Assembly: GCF_000003195.3 (NCBI RefSeq)
Contig: NC_012876.2
Location: 41,536,882 to 41,600,881 of the forward strand
DNA: 64,000 nucleotides
Origin: Sorghum bicolor
Lineage: Eukaryota > Streptophyta > Magnoliopsida > Poales > Poaceae
Direction: 5' to 3'
Shown: positions 60,049 through 64,000 of the stretch, piece after piece
Layout: every line of letters starts with the position of its first letter
How positions within the stretch are numbered: position 1 is the first letter of the stretch
Made by a program: the position numbers and the translations under genes
The notes under the pieces: model-generated
What the model was told of the DNA's origin: nothing
What the model saw: only the letters and a program-made list of their open reading frames with translations
Databases searched by the model: none

Positions 60049-60400
60049 CTTCACCATCACTTTGAACCTACCAAAGCACCTTAGTTCTATACATTTATCA
60101 AGATTCTTGTCATGTGTCTTATCTACATATGCTTTCACAGGCATCAATTCTAGATCTCTTATCTGCATATGCATTTAAAAGATTCAGTTTTTAATGAAAA
60201 ATATAAAACAATATAATCAAAAGAGCACCATTGCAAAGTAACACCCAAATTACCTCGAGCACCAAAGAGCCAACTCTGATTCATCTAAAACATCAACATC
60301 TATGGAAGGTTTCTCATACATCATCCTCTTCCCAACAAGCAGTGCAGAACTGATGTCTAGCAGAGTTTTGTGCAGAGGTACGTCAGAATATTGGTATGGC
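60049..60400 (-). pseudogene. Two exons of an unrecognised gene, possibly truncated
   Basis: Exon a (60400-60254) and exon b (60157-60049) on the - strand splice in phase with GT donors (CTCGAG|GTAATT and GTGAAG|GTAAAT). They give about 85 codons with motifs SDVPLHKTLLDISSALLVGKR, shortened here to HKTLLDISSALLVGKR, then VDVLDESELALWCSR and RDLELMPVKAYVDKTHDK. The composition is that of a real soluble protein, but I do not recognise the family. Upstream, about 150 bp away, CACTA element 2 begins, so any 5' exons lie beyond it or are lost. No start codon or termination was located. Confidence 0.4.
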
Positions 60401-60408
60401 CTTCAACT

Positions 60409-60446
60409 GTGAATCAAAAGTATGGCACGTGAATCAAAAGTATGGC
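60409..60446. repeat. 20-bp tandem duplication
   Basis: GTGAATCAAAAGTATGGC occurs twice, at 60409-60426 and 60429-60446, next to the acceptor side of the unknown exon. A small replication-slippage duplication. Confidence 0.9.
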
Positions 60447-60969
60447 CTGTATTGCAATAAGAAGTTTTGCGATCAATTAAAAATACAAGTAGCAACTCAC
60501 AACACTAAAGGAGTCATAGTTCAAAAATCTATAATGAAACAAATGAAAGGGTAACACTACAGGAAACTGGGCTTTGCCGACTGCTAGAAGCCTTCGCCAC
60601 CTGTCAAAGGTAGGGCAGTCGGCAAACATACACTTTGCTGGCAGCCACTATAAGCGGTCAGCAAAGGAGACTTTGCCGACTGTCCTAATTTCCTGAGCTG
60701 TCGGCCACTCTAAGCAGTCGACAAAGACGTTCTTTGCCGACTGTCTAGGTGGCAAAGAAAAGCTGGTGGCAAAGGTGGCTGGGGCCAAACGGCGCTCATC
60801 GCCTTCCCCTTTGCCACCTGTCAGACCGTCAGGCAGTCGGCAAAGTTGAAATTTTTTATTTTTGAAATTTGAATTTAGGTTTTGGACATTCGGCGTCGTC
60901 ACTTGCTCCAAACTTCCTCAAACTTTTTTCATAGCATCCACATGCAATACGAGTGAACCTTAAAAACTT

Positions 60970-61735
60970 TTGTGATTTTATGACCCTTTTTCTATATTTC
61001 GTTAATTAATTTCTTTTAATTGTATTTTCCACCGTAGAATCCTACTTTCAACTGCAGGTGCATCAAATAATGAAACTTAGCCATTCCAAAAATGATATTC
61101 ATGTTAGAGAGTCTATTTTAAGGTCGTGTTCAGAAACTCATCCAAAATTTTGACGTCCTTGTCTGCGGAACATGACCATCCACGTGTGGTAGAGGTGCTT
61201 TTTAATTATATAAAATTCAAATGAAGTCGGAAAATTACGAAATTTGACGAGGTGTCATGTTATCACATGTGAAGCCTATGATAAAAATTTGAGGAAGTTT
61301 GGAGCAAATTGCGATGTTGAATGTCCAAAACCCAAATATCTCTGATCATGTGAACACATGCGGGGATGTCTAGGTTTTACACATCTGACGTCGCAACTTT
61401 CTCCAAATTTTTTAAAATTTTTATCATAGGCTACACATGTGATAACATGACAACTCAACAAGTTTCGTAATTTTCCAACTTCATTTGAATTTTATATAAT
61501 TAAAAAGCACTTATACCACACCTCGATGGTCATGTTCCATGGACAAGGACTTCAAAATTTTGGGTGAGTTTCTAGACACGGTCTCAAAATAAACTATCCA
61601 ACATGAATATCATTTTTCTAATGTCTAAGTTTCATTATTTCATGCACCTGCAGTTCAAAGTTGGATTATACGGTGGAAAATCCAATTAAAAGAAATTAAT
61701 TAACGAAATATAGCAAAAAATATTACAAAATTACG
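60970..61735. repeat. Large imperfect inverted repeat in CACTA 2
   Basis: The left arm (about 60970-61345) and right arm (about 61350-61735) are reverse complements with scattered mismatches. Both include TTAATTAATTTCTTTTAATT at the outer end and AAGCCTATGATAAAAATTT-type blocks near the centre. A transcript through it would fold into a hairpin with arms of roughly 370 bp. Confidence 0.85.
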
Positions 61736-62265
61736 AAATTTGTCAATGTGTCATGTTATCACATGTGGAGGCTATAAAAACTTTTTGAGAAAGTGTGGAG
61801 CAGGTTACGACTTCGAATATCTAAAACCCAGATATCTCCACATGTGAACCCATTTGGAGATGTGTGGGTTTTACACATCTGATGTCGTAACTTTATCCAA
61901 ACTTTTTAAATTTTTTATCATAGGCTACATATGTGATAACATGACACCTCAACAAGTTATACCACACCTCGATGGTCATGTTCTATGGACAAGAACTTCA
62001 AAATTTTGGGTGAGTTTTTGGACATGGCCTCAAAATAAACTCTCCAACATGAATATCATTTTTCTAATGCCTAAGTTTCATTATTTCATGCACTTGTAGT
62101 TCAAAGTTGAATTATGCGGTGAAAAATTCAATTAAAAGAAATTAATTAACGAAATATAGCAAAAAATATCACAAAATTACGAAATTTGTAGAGGTGTTAC
62201 AAAATCACATGTGAAGCTTATGTTAAAAAATTCAAAAAAATTGAAGCAAGTTGCGGCTGTAAAAA
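61736..62265. repeat. Second inverted/direct repeat unit in CACTA 2
   Basis: A diverged copy of the unit described at 61240-61735. It shares ACGAAATTTGTC, a short internal palindrome around 61855 (CCACATGTG...), GATGGTCATGTTC and ATTAAAAGAAATTAATTAAC. Relative to the first unit the arm before the palindrome is shorter. Confidence 0.8.
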
Positions 62266-62457
62266 AAAGAAAAAAATACATAAAATCTTTGCCGACTGCC
62301 TCAGTCTAGGCAGTCGGCAAAGATTTATATAAAAATATTAGTTGAGCGTTTGCCGACTGCCTATCCATGGAGCAGTCGGCAAAGGGTATTTTCTAAAAAA
62401 AATTGTCCTTATCCCCACCCAGCCCCCGCGCGCCCAACCCTAACCCGCCGCCGCCAG

Positions 62458-62480
62458 CACACACACACACATACACGCAC
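62458..62480. repeat. (AC)n microsatellite
   Basis: Short CACACACACA run in the GC-rich part of CACTA 2. Confidence 0.9.
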
Positions 62481-62579
62481 CCAACCAGCCGCCGCCCGCG
62501 CTGCGCCGACACTAGACGCCGTGCACCATCGCCGCCGACCAGATCCACCGCCGCCGGCCGACACCGACCCCGCCCCCGC

Positions 62580-64000
62580 TGAAAGGTCCTAATATGGCTA
62601 GAGGAGGGTGAATAGCCTATTTAAAAATTCTACAAAAACACTAGAGCAAGAGGTTAGTAATTAACAAAGCGAAGCTTTTTGCTCTAGCTCTAAGGGGGTG
62701 TTTGCAAGCCACCTACCCAACAATTCTAGTTGCTATGATCACTATGCACACAAGAACTAAGTCTCTACTTACACTAGAGAGCTACCTAAAGTTTCTTTAC
62801 AAGAAGTAAGCTACTCTAGTTTGCAAGAAAGTAAGAGAGAGTGTTTGAACTTTATACCACCGTGTAGAGGGGATGAACCAATCACAATATTATGAAGTCC
62901 AATCACCGGGAGAAATCCAATCAACAAACACACTGGAGACACAAGATTTTTCTCCCGAGGTTCACGTGCTTGCCGGCACGCTACGTCCCCGTTGTGTCGA
63001 CCAACACTTGGTGGTTCGGTGGCTAAGAGGTGTAGCACGAACCTCGTCCTCACTAGGACACCACAAGAACCTACCCACAAGTGAGGTAACTCAATGACAC
63101 GAGCAATCCACTAGAGTTACCTTTCGGCTCTCCGTTGGGGAAGGTACAAGACCCCTCACAATCACCGGGAGATGGCCACGAACAATCACCAACTCGTGCC
63201 AAAGCTCCTCCGCTGCTCCAAGCCGTCTAGGTGGCGGCAACCACCAAGAGTAACAAGAAAACCGCAGCTAGAACGATCCCCAAGTGCCACTAGAAGCAAT
63301 CACTCAAGCAAATGCACTTAGAATCACTCCCAATCTCACAAAGATGTATAATCTATGAAGGAGATGAGTGGGAGATGTTTGCTTAGGCTCACAAGGATGT
63401 CAAGTATGTTAGAATGCCAAAAGTGTAAGCCCTAAGCCAGCCAAACACGTATTTATAGACCCCTCAAACAAATAGAGCCGTTGGCTCTTTCACTGGGCGA
63501 AATACGGGGTCACCGGACGCCCTTAAAGGGGCACCGGACGCTCAACACCTGCGTCCGGTGCTCCAACGTCAGCCGCGTGTCAGAGTCTAACGGTAACCTG
63601 CAGAGCACCGGACGCTGAGCAAGTTAGCACCGGACGCGTCCGGTGCACACCGGACTCATGCGCAGAGAGCTCCGTAAACTCTCAGGGTCACCGGACACAA
63701 GCCACCGGACGCACCCTGAGCGTCCGGTGCTCACCGGACTCACACCCAGAGAGATTTGCAAAACGCGCGGACACCGGACTCAGACCACCGGACGCTCCAG
63801 CTTGCGTCCGGTGCCTGGCGTTCGGTGCCTAACCCTATCTGAGCCAGGCAGCCTGCACACCGGACGCTCGGGCACAGCGTCCGGTGCCTCTGAGCCAGCG
63901 TCCGGTGAGTGTTCCTCAGCGAGAAACACTCCCGCGACTTCTCCAAAAAATTCCCACCGGCGCAATAGAAAATATGCACTTCATTTTCTCGAAAAGCGCC
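62580..64000 (-). mobile_element. Copia LTR, truncated by the window end
   Basis: Starts TGAAAGGTCCTAATATGG and follows the same order of blocks as the LTR at 6061, in reverse orientation. The CACCGGACGC/GCGTCCGGTG cluster at 63510-63910 is the best preserved of all copies, suggesting a young insertion. Whether it is a solo LTR or a full element cannot be told here. Confidence 0.85.

Larger units (their letters stand above)
60555..64000 (+). mobile_element. CACTA transposon 2, left part
   Basis: Starts CACTACAGGAAACTGGGC. TTTGCCGACTG and CAGTCGGCAAA subterminal repeats crowd 60575-60850 and recur at 62285-62390, the pattern of a common grass CACTA group. The preceding TAA (60552-60554) is the presumed TSD half. 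A GC-rich, CCG-rich block at 62400-62579 resembles the leader of such elements. A Copia LTR interrupts it at 62580, and its right end lies outside the window. No transposase frame is visible here. Confidence 0.85.

Noticed and set aside
60575..62390. CRISPR-like spaced repeats
   Set aside because: TTTGCCGACTG copies occur in both orientations with irregular spacing, as CACTA subterminal repeats do; the genome is a plant.

Overview
The window is plant nuclear DNA, most likely from a panicoid grass close to Sorghum. The evidence is: spliced genes with GT-AG introns, a chloroplast NDH-subunit gene and a group I WRKY gene with grass-like GC-rich first exons, many Tourist-like MITEs with the GGCCTTGTTTAGTTCC end, CACTA elements, and long nested LTR retrotransposons. 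Nothing prokaryotic is present. The genus is an inference from repeat style, not a database result.

Layout. 1-510 is a pure TAA microsatellite. 511-2615 is unassigned AT-rich DNA ending in a Helitron-like 3' terminus. About 2.69-44.82 kb is one retrotransposon nest inside an old small DNA transposon. I resolved it by finding matching target-site duplications (TSDs) at every junction. Two LTR insertions only 33 bp apart hit the old element. The first is solo LTR D (2894-22177, TSD ACACG), which contains solo LTR C (3792-20046, TCCAA). C contains a CACTA element (4558-5859, TAG) and solo LTR B (5935-19610, GTCTG). B contains a tandem three-LTR Copia element (6061-17003, AGGGA) and solo LTR A' (18049-19283, ATTAC). 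The second is solo Copia LTR F (22211-44748, GCCAT), which contains an Athila-type Ty3/Gypsy element A (22434-42987, CCGGT). A is interrupted in gag by a related pol-less element N (24485-36753, CCCAT), and one LTR of N is split by solo LTR E (33602-36605, ATTTT).

45-48.8 kb is gene-flanking DNA with a decayed Copia LTR, Tourist-like MITEs and an orphan first-exon candidate. The two clear host genes are convergent: a PnsB1 (NDF1/NDH48-like) gene on the + strand (49061-51068, six exons, 465 aa) and a group I WRKY transcription factor on the - strand (57184-51564, four exons, 569 aa). Stop codons are about 0.5 kb apart, and each gene has a MITE within about 350 bp upstream of its start codon. 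They have no evident functional link beyond adjacency. PnsB1 belongs to the thylakoid NDH complex of cyclic electron flow; WRKY proteins bind W-box promoters.

From 57.5 kb onward there are two more MITEs, two coherently splicing exons of an unrecognised - strand gene (60049-60400), and a second CACTA family (from 60555) with TTTGCCGACTG subterminal repeats and large internal inverted repeats. That element is interrupted by another Copia LTR (62580 to the window end). The most interesting material is the architecture: the fully resolved nest, the tandem Copia, an autonomous/non-autonomous Athila pair sharing a 3' noncoding module with repeated polypurine tracts, a short ORF conserved inside several LTRs, and the CACTA hairpins. 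I saw no convincing unknown enzymatic system.
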